A DNA stretch of 64,000 nt, taken from Macropodus opercularis (taxonomy: Eukaryota > Chordata > Actinopteri > Anabantiformes > Osphronemidae). The stretch is taken from the NCBI GenBank assembly GCA_030770545.1, contig JAUCMP010000026.1, positions 2,770,501-2,834,500 on the forward strand. Direction: 5' to 3'. Position 1 is the stretch's first letter; every line of letters begins with the position of its first letter. The notes beneath the pieces are model-generated. The model searched no databases. It was not told the DNA's origin and saw only the letters and a list, made by a program, of their open reading frames with translations. A program made the translations under genes and the position numbers. Positions 52,901 to 63,800 of the stretch are shown here, piece by piece.

Positions 52901-55900
52901 AGGGAATCAGGGGGGTAAAAGAGGAGGTGCAGGGGAGTCAGGGACACCGGGGTGTGCTCACATCACTGGCCAGCTTCTCATAGTCCTCCATCAGCTGCTC
53001 GTTCTCCTGGTTGACAGCGAGCACCTTGCAGATCCTGTTGGCCGCCGTCTCTGCCTGGGTGACGAGGGCGAAAGGAGAAACAGCGTGAGACCCAGAAATC
53101 AGTGATGCTTGGCGTCACTCATCTGTTCTGCCTGTTTGTTTGTTGTATTGCTGCCATTTAACTGCATAAATCCATCTATACCGCCTACACACACGAGCGC
53201 TCCGAGATTTCCCAAATGAGTCATTTTCGGGAATGAAGTAACAGAGCTGCTACAAACTGCACACAAGTGAAACCAGGAAAACTTCTTGTATAATGACATC
53301 TGTGCAATATTCTCTGGGCTTCTGTGCCGCACCATGAACGCCGCCTAAAAGCCACTAAAACGAATCTCCTGTCAGCTTCAACAACGGTCGTCAGGCGAGA
53401 GGGCACCTTCCTCTGCACTGCTGTCTTTTTATAGAACCACGCTGGGTTTTTTTATTTAAGCAGGGGAAACAGAGAGTGGGCTTCAGGTGCGAATGAAGGG
53501 GTTCATCCATAACGCTTGTCAAGTCATCTGGACATGTGAGTGAAGCTGGGTTTCCATGACAACGTGTAGTCAATTACTTTAACCCAATAGGTTCAAACGG
53601 AGTAAAGCTGGTAACGTACGCTTATTGAAAACAAGGGGAAAAGATTTTAAATGAAGGCATGCAGTGGATGTTAGTTTAGAAAAGTCCCTGATATGAAAGT
53701 CTCCGTGTGAAGTGACACAAATAATCTGCGGTTGTCACGAATCACCCCAGTGAACCTGGGAATGAATTGATTTCAGCCATGTGGCCGCTCAGAGGCCAAC
53801 GCCGCTCACCGCTTCCTCTCCTCTTGGGGAAACTTGGCTCGGTCGGGGACACGCTCCATGGGGCTGCACAGGAGCGGCAGGCGGGCTGCCTTAAAAGGAG
53901 CGCCGGGATGTGCAGGTCATGCTTCTGGGGGCTGATGTTTGCATGCTGGGCCCTATTTACTGAAAGCTCCTTCACAGCTTAGCATAGTTTAGCTGAGATA
54001 AACAGATGGAGTTTGTAAAGCGCAGGTCGACCACTTACAGTCGATTCATAAACTTCTGCCTGTGTTGCAGAAAAAATAGCTAAACATCTGGCTGCGTAAC
54101 TTAAGCAAGAAAAGAGAAATGTGATATTATCTGGTATATTGTTGGGGCTAATCCCTGACCTTTTCCACACCACATTACACCTACAGTAACTCTGTATGGT
54201 TCACCATCACTTTATATTTTCAGGAACTATTTCTCTTATTTACGGTACCAGATCATTTCTACTGTGCACAAACTGGGGCTGACATGGGCCTCGCTCTGCA
54301 CAGGCAGGCTGAGGATTTCCTCATCCAGACAATAAAAGCAGGTGAGAGTGATGGTGTTTATGGGGAAAGCTGTGCCCTGGAGGGGAGCATGTGAGGTGTT
54401 AGATGTTCAAGGAGTAGCTGCAAATGAAATCCATGCCTGCTGTTACACGGTGGACTCCTGCGCCTCAGGAGGTTCAGAGGTCTGAGCTGGATAAACCATA
54501 CGAACAATAAAGCTATGAACCAGATAAACAAAAGTACGTATTATGGTTTAAAATAGTAGATACCGTACGATGTGATACTGGTTATGACTGTCAACAAGCA
54601 AACAACACTCTCAGGCTACTCTCTGCCCGCCTTGGTCATTCTTTGCTTATTGTTCTAGAGTTCTTCATTTCTCACCTTCTGCTTGCCTGAGAACGCGTGG
54701 TAGTAACACGAGACATAAGTCATGACGGCCTTCTCATCTGGCCTCAAGGTGCTAATGATATCTGCCCAGGGAACAGAGGAAGGGGGGAGAGGACAGAGAA
54801 GAGAGAAATGTGCAACAGTAAAAGTGTGCAGAGACAAAGGAGCCAGCAGGGGGCGGAACAACGCGAGGAGGTCACACAGGGGCCACAAGTCATCTCCAGT
54901 CTACCTGCAGCCACCACGAAAGCTGGAAAATGTCAAAGACCAAAGGGGGACTTTTCTGGAAGACTTGACTTTGAGCTTCTACGTGTGTTATGTAACTGAA
55001 GAGCCGGTGCCTCGTCCCACATCGCTCCGATCTGTGACATAACCCAGTCCAGCTGCAGATTCGCTGAGGCTGACCATGCCTCTCCCACTTTCTCCAGTTA
55101 TAAACAGACGTGTTTGACACACGTTGCTTAAACACAGCTGCGTCGAAAGGCTCTCTGTGCTGCGACGCTCCAGAACAACCTGCCCTTACGTAACCCGAGC
55201 TTCGTGATGCTCTGCTTCTCCCTGACAAGCCTGTGAGGAGGCACAGAGCAAGCTCCCGCTGTGGAAGCTGTCGGACTAAGAGACGATCGCAAAGTCAGAC
55301 GCAGCTTTTTCTTTTCCAGCAGAGAAACAACTGAACCGACTCTGCTGACGCCAGGCAGCACACATCCGTTAAAATCAAACCGGTGCTGCTTGACGTTGAG
55401 GTGCCAGTTTTAATCTGTTTTATTCCTCCAACCTCCATTTAAGATGCCACTCTAGAGGCCGAACGTGCGCATCCATTTAAACGGTTACATCTCCCTCACC
55501 GAGCTACACGTCAGGCAAATTTGTTTCTCTCCATCGGCCGCTGTGACTTTCATCACAGGCAATCAAACACAGGCAGTTTGTCAGATAAACTCCCCTCAGC
55601 TTCTCTTATGAGCTGCAAAACCCTAATCGAGGGTGAATGTGTGAGCCAGCGGGCGCAACAACAGCGTAGACTGGAGACACACTTGTGCTCACTGTTGCAA
55701 AGACCAAAAGTGTTGTATTTTCCCATCATGCATTTGGTGTAAACCATGCAGAAAGTCAAGGAGAGTGACCCCTGCAGGAGGGCGTTGGGCCCTGCAGAGA
55801 GAGAAGGAGCACTGTTAGGAGAAAACCCCAGGAGGTGAGGAGTGAGGAAGAGGAGATGGAGGAAGGAGACGCTGACTCCTGGATACCTTCTGGGCGCCTG

Positions 55901-58900
55901 AGAAGGCGTGGTAGAAGCTAGAGACGTAGGTCATGATCGCCTTCTCGTCCGGACGAGCGGTGCCCACAATGTCTGTGGGAAAGAGAGGAGGTCAGGGAGG
56001 GGATGGAGGGTGGAGGAGGAGGTGGGTCAGAGTTGGTATACAGACAGTATAAATAAATAAGTAACCAAACAGGAAGCGGAGCTGGGGCTCAAAAGTTTGC
56101 ATCGACAATATCCAGAGTGGAAAGATAAACAACCTGTCACTGTCCAGATGCGCTGGGTTGGATCTAAACGTTCTCAGACATTTGATTGTTGCGGCAGCTC
56201 AGACGTTTACCACCTCGTCACATGCGAATACATACAACTGAATCATTGTGTAGGGTTCGTAGCTATTATAATGGGAAAAGCAAGTGTGTTTATCTTTGCA
56301 CCCGGCACATAACGTAAAAGTGGAGAACTCCGTGTCCACACCTTTGCACACCTGGCTAATTGCTGCAAACACAACTGTTAGAATGTTAGTTCCAGAGGTT
56401 ACAACATGTGGGTGGAGCAGGTCATGTCCTGAAGGAACTTTTCATCAGCTTCTGAAAACAGGAATTTGTTTTTCTCCTCACCTTCGGCGTCCAACATCTT
56501 GGGGATGTCCAGGTATTTCTCTGCCACGTCGAAAGCTGTGTTCAGGTTGGTCATGGGGTCATCCTGCCATCAGGAAACACAGCAGACCATCAACACCTTC
56601 ACAATCAGCCATTTAGTCCAGCTCAACTAGGATCCTGGTTCTGAAGTGCTGCACAATAGCACGTGTGTGTTCATTCACATCAGTTAACACTCGCCCACCT
56701 TGCGCAGTTTCCCATAGTCAATGAGCTCTGGACGGTGTCGATGAATGAGTGCACAGAATCCCAAACCATCTTTCCAGCTGCAAGAGAAGAAGGAGAAACG
56801 GTTGAATTGTCTGATTAGTTAAAGTTACAGTTTAGGCTCCTTTGTTTTGGTGAGAGTCAAGGTGCTCTCACCAGTCCTGCATCCTTCTAAAGATGAAAAA
56901 GTTAGAGACTGGAGAAAAATGACCCATCAAATTATTTTCAAGGACCAGGACTAAATTACTCATTACAGCTGTTGTGCTTTAAACAGTCCGACTCTGGAAC
57001 ACGTTCAGAGAAAGAAATAGTTCAGGCCGATAGCGTTTACACTGAACAGACGCCGGCTGCGCTCCGGAACCGGCTTCCTTTAATGTCCCTGTGTAATTTT
57101 GTTGGCAAAGTGGGCTCAGTGTGACTTACAGCACGGTACTGACTAACAGATGTGGTCCAGTTTTCACAGAACACAGCACAACGTTGGCTGCTGTGTGAGC
57201 CAAGCAACTTCATTTAAACGTTTTATATTATTTTGACCATGTAAAGTTTAAATATATAGTATGTAAATACAAATTTCCAGCTTTTGCCACTGGGCCCATT
57301 TAAAAATACAGAACTTTACTGTACATTTGATTGAAGCTCTCTACCCACAGAGTGACAAAGTACAGCACAAAGTTCAATGAAGTCACAGTGAAGCTGGGTT
57401 TTGTCTGTGGATCAATGACGTGTTTCTCACTGTTAGTTTGGCCTCTGGTTCATTGATCACTGCCCGACTGAACTGCAACATGACGGGATGGTGCAGTGCA
57501 GGCTGGAAGCGCCGGAGGATTTACTGCTAACCAATGAGCGAGACGGCTTATTTCAATGCATCACGAGAAAAGTGCCTGAGAATTCCAGTTCTCCCGTCTC
57601 CTGACAGGAGTGTGTGGTAGCGGCATCGTCCCTCACAGCGAGACCACATCAAAGCCCTCTGCTCTGACAAGCGCCTCTCTGCACCGCGATCCTCCTCTTC
57701 TCCTGAAATGACCTCACCTCCACCTTTCTGCTCTGCTCAGCTTTCATCCACATCTGAGGATCACGGTGGAACCTTTTTCAATAATTCACAGCATGTGGAC
57801 TCACCCTCTCATGGCAGAGACTCACAGACGGAAGCTGCAGTAACTTATATTCTCACAGATGTTTTTCTCTCTCAGCTAAGTGTAAACGCGCCGCTTTGCT
57901 GTCTAGTTAAAACCCTCATCAGTCTGAGGCCAACTGTGAGTCCACATGATTCAGGAAATTATATATTTATGTAATTCTGGCTAAATTTGATTTCTCTTAA
58001 ATTTTTTATTGATCCAGACAGAACAAAGTCCACGTTTAAATTAGAACAGTGTAATAATAAATGATCTACTGCTGCTGCATCCTGAACATAGATGCAGATC
58101 GGTGCCTAAACAAACAGGCTTCCGACGTCTTTGCACCTCCGTCCACGGCCTCCCGTCCTCAACCCTTACCTGATGTGAAAGTTTTGGATGTTGACATTCT
58201 TGTAAGGCGCCGTCTTCCGCTGGCACCACAGCAGGAGGCCTTCTTTGGCAGATGTTTCTGCGGTTGAAAGGAAGAGATTACAAAGAAAATCTCAAGCTTT
58301 TACTTTGACCAACTCTGCCCTAATCCCTGGATTAGGTGGAGGTGAGGCGGGTGGGACGCCTGCACAAGTGTTCGGATGTGTCGTCCTCTCTTGTGGTTAC
58401 TGAGGTGTCTGCTATTGTGCCGTATCCAAACAGGCAAAGTAGAATGAAAAGACACCGTGTTGAAATCTAAAGCTGAACAAATCAAGCCTGATCACTTTAA
58501 GCTTTTCAACCGGATCACACAGGAAGTACGTTGTACTCGCCACCTCCACGGACCCGTGTCTGAAAGATTCTGAGTGACATCAATGCGCTGTGGTGGTGTT
58601 TTTAAAGCTTGTCTGTTGTGTGACAGACGCCTTGATGCAACAGACAGTTTTCAATTGCAAATGAAGACAATGAATGACTGGCCAGTGTGTAGAAATGCTT
58701 ACACACCTTCTACAGAAATGTCCTGGATGGCAAAGCGGAGGATTATAGTCCAGATCATTCCCAGGGTCATCTTAGCGTTGCCGTCTACGATCTCTGAAAC
58801 AAGAACATTTACCTTTCAAACGCTTGTACTCCACGTCTGTCAGAGCTAATCTGAGCTAAACCCTCAGATCAAACGGTTTTCCAAAACTGTGAACTATTTA

Positions 58901-60838
58901 AACATTCACGGTCTGCAGAGGATAAATCATTAGAGCCACCATGATGTGCTCAGAGCTAATTAGCAAATTAGCTTGATCACGTTTGACCTGTAAATCTTAC
59001 TGAACTCCTGTTACCATTGTCACTGAACGGTGGCATAATGCAGGAGTAATTATTATCCTTATCTTTATTCTGTAACATGTCTATGCAGCGCTTTCATGAG
59101 CTCAGAGATCAGGGAACCCACTAAACAGCTGATCATCTGTTGATTCAGCTGCATGATCCACACGGGCCGCTTGGCTTAGTGTAGCACTGGGGGAACTGAA
59201 ACAGTGAGAATTAAGAACTTATGAATGAGATCTGTGATGATTCATTCATCTGAGCACGAGCGTGTTAAGCTGTGGATCTGATGCGAGCCTGGAGCCGAAG
59301 GCCGTGAATGAACTGCTGTGTGTCCAGTTGCTTGTGTTGTGGGTAAATCCCCTTCAACGGGCCGCCCTGTTTGCCTGCCTTCAATAATCACTGGTTCTCC
59401 TCTAATCCAATAAAGCTCTGCACTGCGGCCCCGCAGCCGCTCGACAGCGTCGGACAAACTTGGACTGTGAGCCGTCAGTCAGACGTCTGCACACGTAACG
59501 CGGCGTGAAAGGCTTCTTGGACCGAATTAGCGGGCAGAAAAAGTCCAGCTCGGTGCTTCAGGCTGACAGATGCAGATCCGTGTTGAGATTAGCTCTAATG
59601 AACATGACTGATCAGCCTAGAGGAGGAACACAAATCCTGTTAATTCCATTTGAAACTGCCCCCCCTCCTTCATCCCACACTGCCAAGAAACCCCCCAATG
59701 GGACGCATGGATCCGAGCCTTCAGCTTGTCCCATCCCACCGCCACACTGAGCGGAGCTGCTCGACCGGGAGGGGATTCCAGCAGGATAATCTGTCTGGAA
59801 TTCTGGTCTGGTTTAGGAGCTTTTATTCCAGCCTCTGGGGACTGAAAAATAAACCCCCCCTTTCCATCCCCTACCAAGTAACGTGTCTCCTGCACTGACA
59901 CCCAAATGTCTTGTATTCCTTAAATTTAAAAAATCTGTCACTGCAGTAAATAAAGTAGAGCTAAATGATTCATTAGTAAATAATGAAGCTGAAAACCTTC
60001 ACCTTCAGATGTAAATATACGGTGGCGTGTGTGCTCCTGCCTGAAATTCTTAGCTCTTTGAGTTATTTTTAACAGACTGTTGTAATGTTTACTCTGCTAA
60101 AGACTTGTTTACTCCGCAATGGGAGGAGAACATCCCCCCACTTACTTGTGCTGAACAATGCCTGAGGCCCTGAGGCCATCGCTGATCCTAAGACCTCCTC
60201 TCAGAAAACGCACTGCGGCGCAAACCTCTGCCTGAACGCTCTGACGACGGATCTCATTAAACAGCCCCGCAGCCAGCGACACTGCCGTGGTAACAAGGGA
60301 GCGGGCCAGAGATGGCATTCCTATTCAAAGCAATACAGTAGCTGCTGATTTAGTGACAAAGCTCACCACTGGTGCTCAGTCACTGTTTCCAAGTCTGGTG
60401 CTTGGAAATTAAAGGGCAACTCTCTGGCACCAGGTTTGTCAGCTCAGATGATGTCACCAGGAGGAGTGAAAGTGCTGACTGGTTATTTACTGGTTAAGCG
60501 TTTCCCTTCTTCTGTCACTGACCTTCTGCACCAATAGACACCAGTTTCACTCCTTTGCTGGCGATGAAGTCGAGTGCTTTGTTGACATTGGAGATCTTGT
60601 GGACTCTCATCTTGCCTCTCTCTGGTTTGGCCAAGCGTTCGCCTGATGAGAGAGAACATAGACCAGGTAAAATAAATCCTGAGAAGATCACTGAATGTTA
60701 AAATACTGTATGGAGACATTTACCTGAGATGACCTCCAGCAGCAGCATGAGCTTCAGGCCATCTCGAAAGTCCTCCTCGATGTTCTCGATCTGCGTTCCT
60801 GCTTTCCTCAGGTGAGAGTTACACCAGGCTGTGAAAGT
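46809..60838 (-). CDS. actn1: actn1, alpha-actinin-1 (exons 2-21; exon 1 outside window)
   Basis: Antiparallel dimer that cross-links actin filaments at adhesions and stress fibres. Twenty-two exons are visible, twenty per transcript, all with GT-AG borders and matching phase. The non-muscle form gives 857 residues plus stop, equal to human ACTN1 36-892. Order: actin-binding CH1 and CH2 (exons 2-8), four spectrin repeats (about exons 9-18), EF-hands and calmodulin-like tail (exons 18-21), ending LYGESDL. ACTN1 rather than ACTN4 is chosen from remembered sequence, for example QLVPQRDQAL, KSIVNYKPKIDQLEGDHQ and LDYMSFST. Exon 8 is duplicated, and the EF-hand exon 19 exists in NM and SM versions. 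Exon 1, with the start codon and residues ~1-35, was not found up to 64000, so intron 1 exceeds 3.1 kb. Confidence 0.96.
47488..47646 (-). CDS. actn1: actn1 exon 20 (second EF-hand)
   Basis: 159 nt; GENEFSRIMSVVDPNRMG to VLAGDK. The loop after IMSVVDPN lacks canonical Ca2+ ligands at several positions, as in vertebrate non-muscle alpha-actinins. Donor is GTGAAG. Confidence 0.95.
47902..47967 (-). CDS. actn1: actn1 exon 19 SM (Ca2+-insensitive EF-hand exon)
   Basis: 66 nt; KRTGIMDAEDFKTCLISMGY then NL. With FDR from exon 18 the loop has Lys at position 3 and Asp at 12, so Ca2+ binding is expected to be lost. It matches the smooth-muscle exon of mammalian ACTN1. Length is a multiple of three, so inclusion of both versions also keeps frame. 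Confidence 0.94.
48287..48367 (-). CDS. actn1: actn1 exon 19 NM (Ca2+-binding EF-hand exon)
   Basis: 81 nt; DHSGTLGAEEFKACLISLGF then DIGNDAQ. With FDR before it the loop is D-R-D-H-S-G-T-L-G-A-E-E, a canonical 12-residue Ca2+ loop. Matches the non-muscle exon of mammalian ACTN1 and precedes the SM exon in transcript order. Confidence 0.95.
48415..48564 (-). promoter_or_regulatory. Three UGCAUG elements upstream of the NM exon
   Basis: TGCATG on the transcript strand at 48420-48415, 48518-48513 and 48564-48559, within 200 nt before the NM exon acceptor. This is the exact RBFOX hexamer; upstream placement usually represses exon use. Confidence 0.55.
49865..50011 (-). CDS. actn1: actn1 exon 18
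   Basis: 147 nt; HIRVGWEQLLTTIARTINEI to EFRASFNHFDR. End of spectrin repeat 4, linker and first helix of EF-hand 1. Confidence 0.96.
50176..50355 (-). CDS. actn1: actn1 exon 17
   Basis: 180 nt; EIGRISIEMHGTLEDQL to KHTNYTME, spectrin repeat 4. Donor GTAAAA. Confidence 0.96.
50438..50572 (-). CDS. actn1: actn1 exon 16
   Basis: 135 nt; VRQLVPQRDQALIEEHARQQ to GPWIQNKME, junction of spectrin repeats 3 and 4. The QLVPQRDQAL wording favours ACTN1 over ACTN4. Confidence 0.96.
50661..50843 (-). CDS. actn1: actn1 exon 15
   Basis: 183 nt; GLSTAHEQFKATLPEADKER to PQEINTKWDK, spectrin repeat 3. Confidence 0.96.
50987..51127 (-). CDS. actn1: actn1 exon 14
   Basis: 141 nt; RTEKLLETIDQLYLEFAKRA to HTIEEIQ, spectrin repeat 3. 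Confidence 0.96.
51442..51550 (-). CDS. actn1: actn1 exon 13
   Basis: 109 nt (1 + 36 codons); ELDYYDSPSVNARCQRICDQ to RSEALQ, end of spectrin repeat 2. The first base completes Asn from exon 12. Confidence 0.96.
51680..51830 (-). CDS. actn1: actn1 exon 12
   Basis: 151 nt; from the split Gly codon, KEDMLQKRDYETASLSEIKA to AAIAQEL plus AA of the next Asn codon. Spectrin repeat 2. Confidence 0.95.
51939..52086 (-). CDS. actn1: actn1 exon 11
   Basis: 148 nt; DINNAWGNLEGAEKGYEEWL to IHEAWTD plus G. Spectrin repeat 1 to 2. Donor GTACTG is weaker than consensus. Confidence 0.95.
52211..52441 (-). CDS. actn1: actn1 exon 10
   Basis: 231 nt; LLEWIRRTIPWLENRMPENT to FMPSEGKMVS, the bulk of spectrin repeat 1. 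Donor GTGGGT. Confidence 0.96.
52962..53054 (-). CDS. actn1: actn1 exon 9
   Basis: 93 nt; AETAANRICKVLAVNQENEQ to EKLASD, the neck between the actin-binding domain and rod. Acceptor CACCCAG, donor GTGAGC. Confidence 0.96.
53055..54675 (-). other. actn1 intron between second exon 8 copy and exon 9
   Basis: 1.6 kb without a recognisable exon on either strand. A single TGCATG on the transcript strand lies at 53663-53658. Confidence 0.6.
54676..54761 (-). CDS. actn1: actn1 exon 8, second copy (STLRP/SCYY type)
   Basis: 86 nt with the same phase as its neighbour at 55887-55972; reads DIISTLRPDEKAVMTYVSCY then YHAFSGKQK. It differs from the first copy by seven residues (I for V228, S for G229, L for A231, V for I238, C for S244, Y for F245, K for A252, human numbering). 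Splice sites GGGCAG and GTGAGA are intact, so it looks functional. Because 86 is not a multiple of three, only one of the two copies can be used. Confidence 0.93.
55727..55750 (-). promoter_or_regulatory. Two UGCAUG elements downstream of the first exon 8 copy
   Basis: TGCATG on the transcript strand at 55750-55745 and 55732-55727, about 137-160 nt past the weak donor. Downstream RBFOX hexamers usually enhance exon inclusion. Confidence 0.55.
55887..55972 (-). CDS. actn1: actn1 exon 8, first copy (GTARP/SSFY type)
   Basis: 86 nt; DIVGTARPDEKAIMTYVSSF then YHAFSGAQK, identical to remembered human ACTN1 here. It ends CH2. Acceptor CCCACAG is good; donor GTATCC is weak. Confidence 0.95.
56482..56563 (-). 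CDS. actn1: actn1 exon 7
   Basis: 82 nt; DDPMTNLNTAFDVAEKYLDI to PKMLDAE plus G. CH2 domain. Confidence 0.96.
56699..56777 (-). CDS. actn1: actn1 exon 6
   Basis: 79 nt; split Ser, WKDGLGFCALIHRHRPELID to YGKLRK. Contains the CH2 signature DGLGFCALIHRHRP. Confidence 0.96.
56778..58169 (-). other. actn1 intron 5
   Basis: 1.4 kb, no exon or RNA gene recognised. Confidence 0.6.
58170..58257 (-). CDS. actn1: actn1 exon 5
   Basis: 88 nt; split Glu, TSAKEGLLLWCQRKTAPYKN to NFHI plus AG of Ser. Start of CH2. Confidence 0.96.
58707..58793 (-). CDS. actn1: actn1 exon 4
   Basis: 87 nt; split Glu, IVDGNAKMTLGMIWTIILRF to AIQDISVE. End of CH1, with the GMIWTIILRF signature. Confidence 0.96.
58794..60522 (-). 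other. actn1 intron 3
   Basis: 1.7 kb; no exon, RNA gene or mobile element recognised. Confidence 0.6.
60523..60642 (-). CDS. actn1: actn1 exon 3
   Basis: 120 nt; split Gly, ERLAKPERGKMRVHKISNVN to KLVSIGAE plus G. CH1 domain, including the KISNVNKALDFI actin-binding helix. Confidence 0.96.
60724..60838 (-). CDS. actn1: actn1 exon 2
   Basis: 115 nt; TFTAWCNSHLRKAGTQIENI to LLLEVIS plus G. Start of CH1 with the KTFTAWCNSHLRK-type actin-binding signature. Acceptor TCTCTTTAG at its 5' side, so the N-terminus is on another exon. Confidence 0.96.
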
Positions 60839-63800
60839 CTAAAGAGACGAGAGGTCACACGTCAGTCACTGCACACGCAGAAAAACACCACACGTGTCTG
60901 TAATTACAGCACGAACTGCAGACGGGCGATCGCATTTCCCTTCCCAGAGGAGACGGCGAGGGAAGCACCGAAGCTGCATCTTTGTTTGTTTGTACTGCAG
61001 AGCTTTTACACGGACAGTATTTTACAGCCTGTTTACTGTGGCACAAATCCAGCGCATTAAGCCGAGCGAGGCGACGCCATCACAGGTAGAACTGTACTGA
61101 GATCAGTAAACAGAAGAAGAGTCTGGATCACTTTCCCTGTGGCCACTGGAGCGTTGTGTACTGTATTGTATACAGTAGGTGTAGCAGGCGCTGGAGGTTT
61201 TGGCTTCGCTTGCACGCTAACGGAAAACATCTGTAGATTCTCAGCCGCCCAACAGAAGCTGGCACGAGGAGTGGGCCAGCCACACACCCTGCTGTGAGCG
61301 CCTTTTTACGAGTTCCCGGGTTAATTACACCCAGGGACCAAACATCAGGCATCATGTTTCCAGCAGAAAGCTGAAGGAGGGCGTTTATGAAAGCTGGCAC
61401 TGTCTCTCGCTGGCCTCTCGTCCACTGCCAGGGAACAAAAGCCACTTAAAAGTCACTGGCGAGGCGGTTCAGAGCGCTCATGGAACTTCCGCAATGAGAT
61501 CACTCTTAGAGCTGAGGTTTCCACAGCTATCAATAAACCCGAGCGTGGAACGATTGGGTTTTAGATGCGTGCAAGTTTGCAGGCATGTGGTGGAGCAGCA
61601 ACCGACGAAAAAGCCAAAGGAGACTCCGGATGCTGCAGAAGATGTGGAGGCGAATGAGCAGATTACACGGTGCCTTATCTCCAGAGGTAGGACCGACGAT
61701 TTACGTGCCACAGGGCAAACGCCCTCCATCCAAACGTGGTCATTATCTAAGGCAACAGGTCCAACAGGCTCTGTGACATTTCAGGTAATCAGGGCTGTGA
61801 ACGTCAACATTTCGGTAAAGAGCTAAATTAGGTGCGTTTGCTGACTTTGAGGGTTCAGGATCTCAGTGATGGGACTTTTATTTACTCTAGTAAATCACTT
61901 TTAAGACGTATCAGGCCTTTTTTTCTCCCTCTGGGTTCACTTTCCCACCACATCATTTAAACAAATGCACTAAACATGGCACAAAGGAGGCTCTGCTGAG
62001 GAGCTCTCCCACTTCCAAAAGCAGCTGGCAGCAAAAGGTAAGGGAACACTTTGACCTTCAGTGTCCTGGTATTATTACATCATTAGAGGTTTCTTAAATA
62101 CTGCAATTTCACTGTACAGACACTGTGCAGAGGGCAGCCTGCGCGTCAGCTACATGAAATGGGTGCATTTCACTGAACAGCTCTGCTTTGTACAGTTTTA
62201 ACATGACTAGACAGCAAAAAATGTCAAACGCCTTCGAGACTGCAGAGAAAATTATGAAAATGACTAAAGGTTCACGGAAGGAATGTTGGCTTATTAAAGG
62301 GCTGGAAGAGGGAAACGTCCTGCGCTGGGCTGGACGAGCATTAGTCAGGCTTCCTGCAGCGCCGTTAACGCTCTGGGTCACAGCGGAGCTTGGCAGCGGT
62401 CACAGGACACACTGGCTGCGTTCTGGCCCACGCTCCCAGGCCCTTCAGGTGCAACGCCACAAAGGCCATGTAGCAGTTATTTAGGATCCATTTCCCAGAT
62501 GAGGCCAAACGCATAATTGATGCGGAGGTGGACAACTGGAGTTGGATTCATCCGCTTCCTCTCCAGTAAAACTGCAGACTTTTCCCTGTGCGGATGCTGG
62601 GAGTGTTTATAGCCACAGGAGGTGACAGAGCGAGTGGCATCATCAGAAGCATGTTCTACGTTACCATAGCACAGAACGCGTATCTGATAACACTCTGCTC
62701 CGCGTCTTCTGTCCTGCTCGTCTCACTGCCTTCTGGGAGTTTCCAAAGCTTCCAGACCTGACTTCTGACTAACATGGGAACTGGTGTAAACTTGTTGCAT
62801 TCCTCTGCTAATCACAGTGGTTGCTGGTGCCTGGCTCGTGTAACGGCACAAGAGGAGCCTCTTACAGCGGCGCGATGCTGAGACTCTAATAACTATGCAA
62901 ACAAAACTAAAGGATAACAATTGAAAACAAAGGACTGGAACCATATTTTGAATTTGTTTCGCGTAGGACACTTAGTAACCAGGAAGTAAGTAACCAAACC
63001 AAAGTAACCACTACCAGGTGGTAGTGATCGTGTCAGACTCCTGCTACTCATCACTCAGTCATTGTCATTATACTGCAGCTTAAACACAGCCTGCTCCAAC
63101 CTCACTACAACATGTTGTGCAACGGGGGAAAGTGAACGCACGGCTGACTGTGTCTGCGGGAGGAACTGGAGGCTCGTAAATTTCATGGGCCTCCCTCCCT
63201 CGGCCTCCACCTCCTCGTCTCAGCCCCTCTGAAAACAACAGGGGTGAAAAGCGAGAGGAATCTGCTTCACATCAGCATCAGAGAAACGTTGCCATCAGTG
63301 ATGCAAATCTGCAAAGTGTCATGAGAGGAAAAATTCAACTGTGTGCATGTGATATTAAACTGGTGAACAGTGAATTGTACTGTTGATTTACTGCCTCTAG
63401 CTTTTTGTGTGGTGCTTCGTCCTGTGATGGACTCCGCTGGCACAGGCTCCTCAACACTGAGGAGGAGAACCTGTTCATTCCCGTTGTCCTGTCTGCCTGT
63501 TACAGTGAACAGCAGCCTAACTTTCTACCTCTGACAGTACAGGCCACAGTCTCCATTTCAGACTCTCTCTCTCTCCTCCTTCGTGTTCCTTTTCCCACCT
63601 TTTACTCTGGCATCGGCCTCGTCACACTCCCCTCCCTCCCCCCTCCATTAATCACCCTCAGTTAGGAAAATATTTCCTGCCTCTCTGCCAGTTCCATATT
63701 AGTACAATCCTACTGAAACAAGCCAGCTCATGAGTGCGAGCCTCTGCCGTATCCAAACACGCAGACAGCCAGACAAGTGTAGAGGAGAGAGCAAAGGCAG

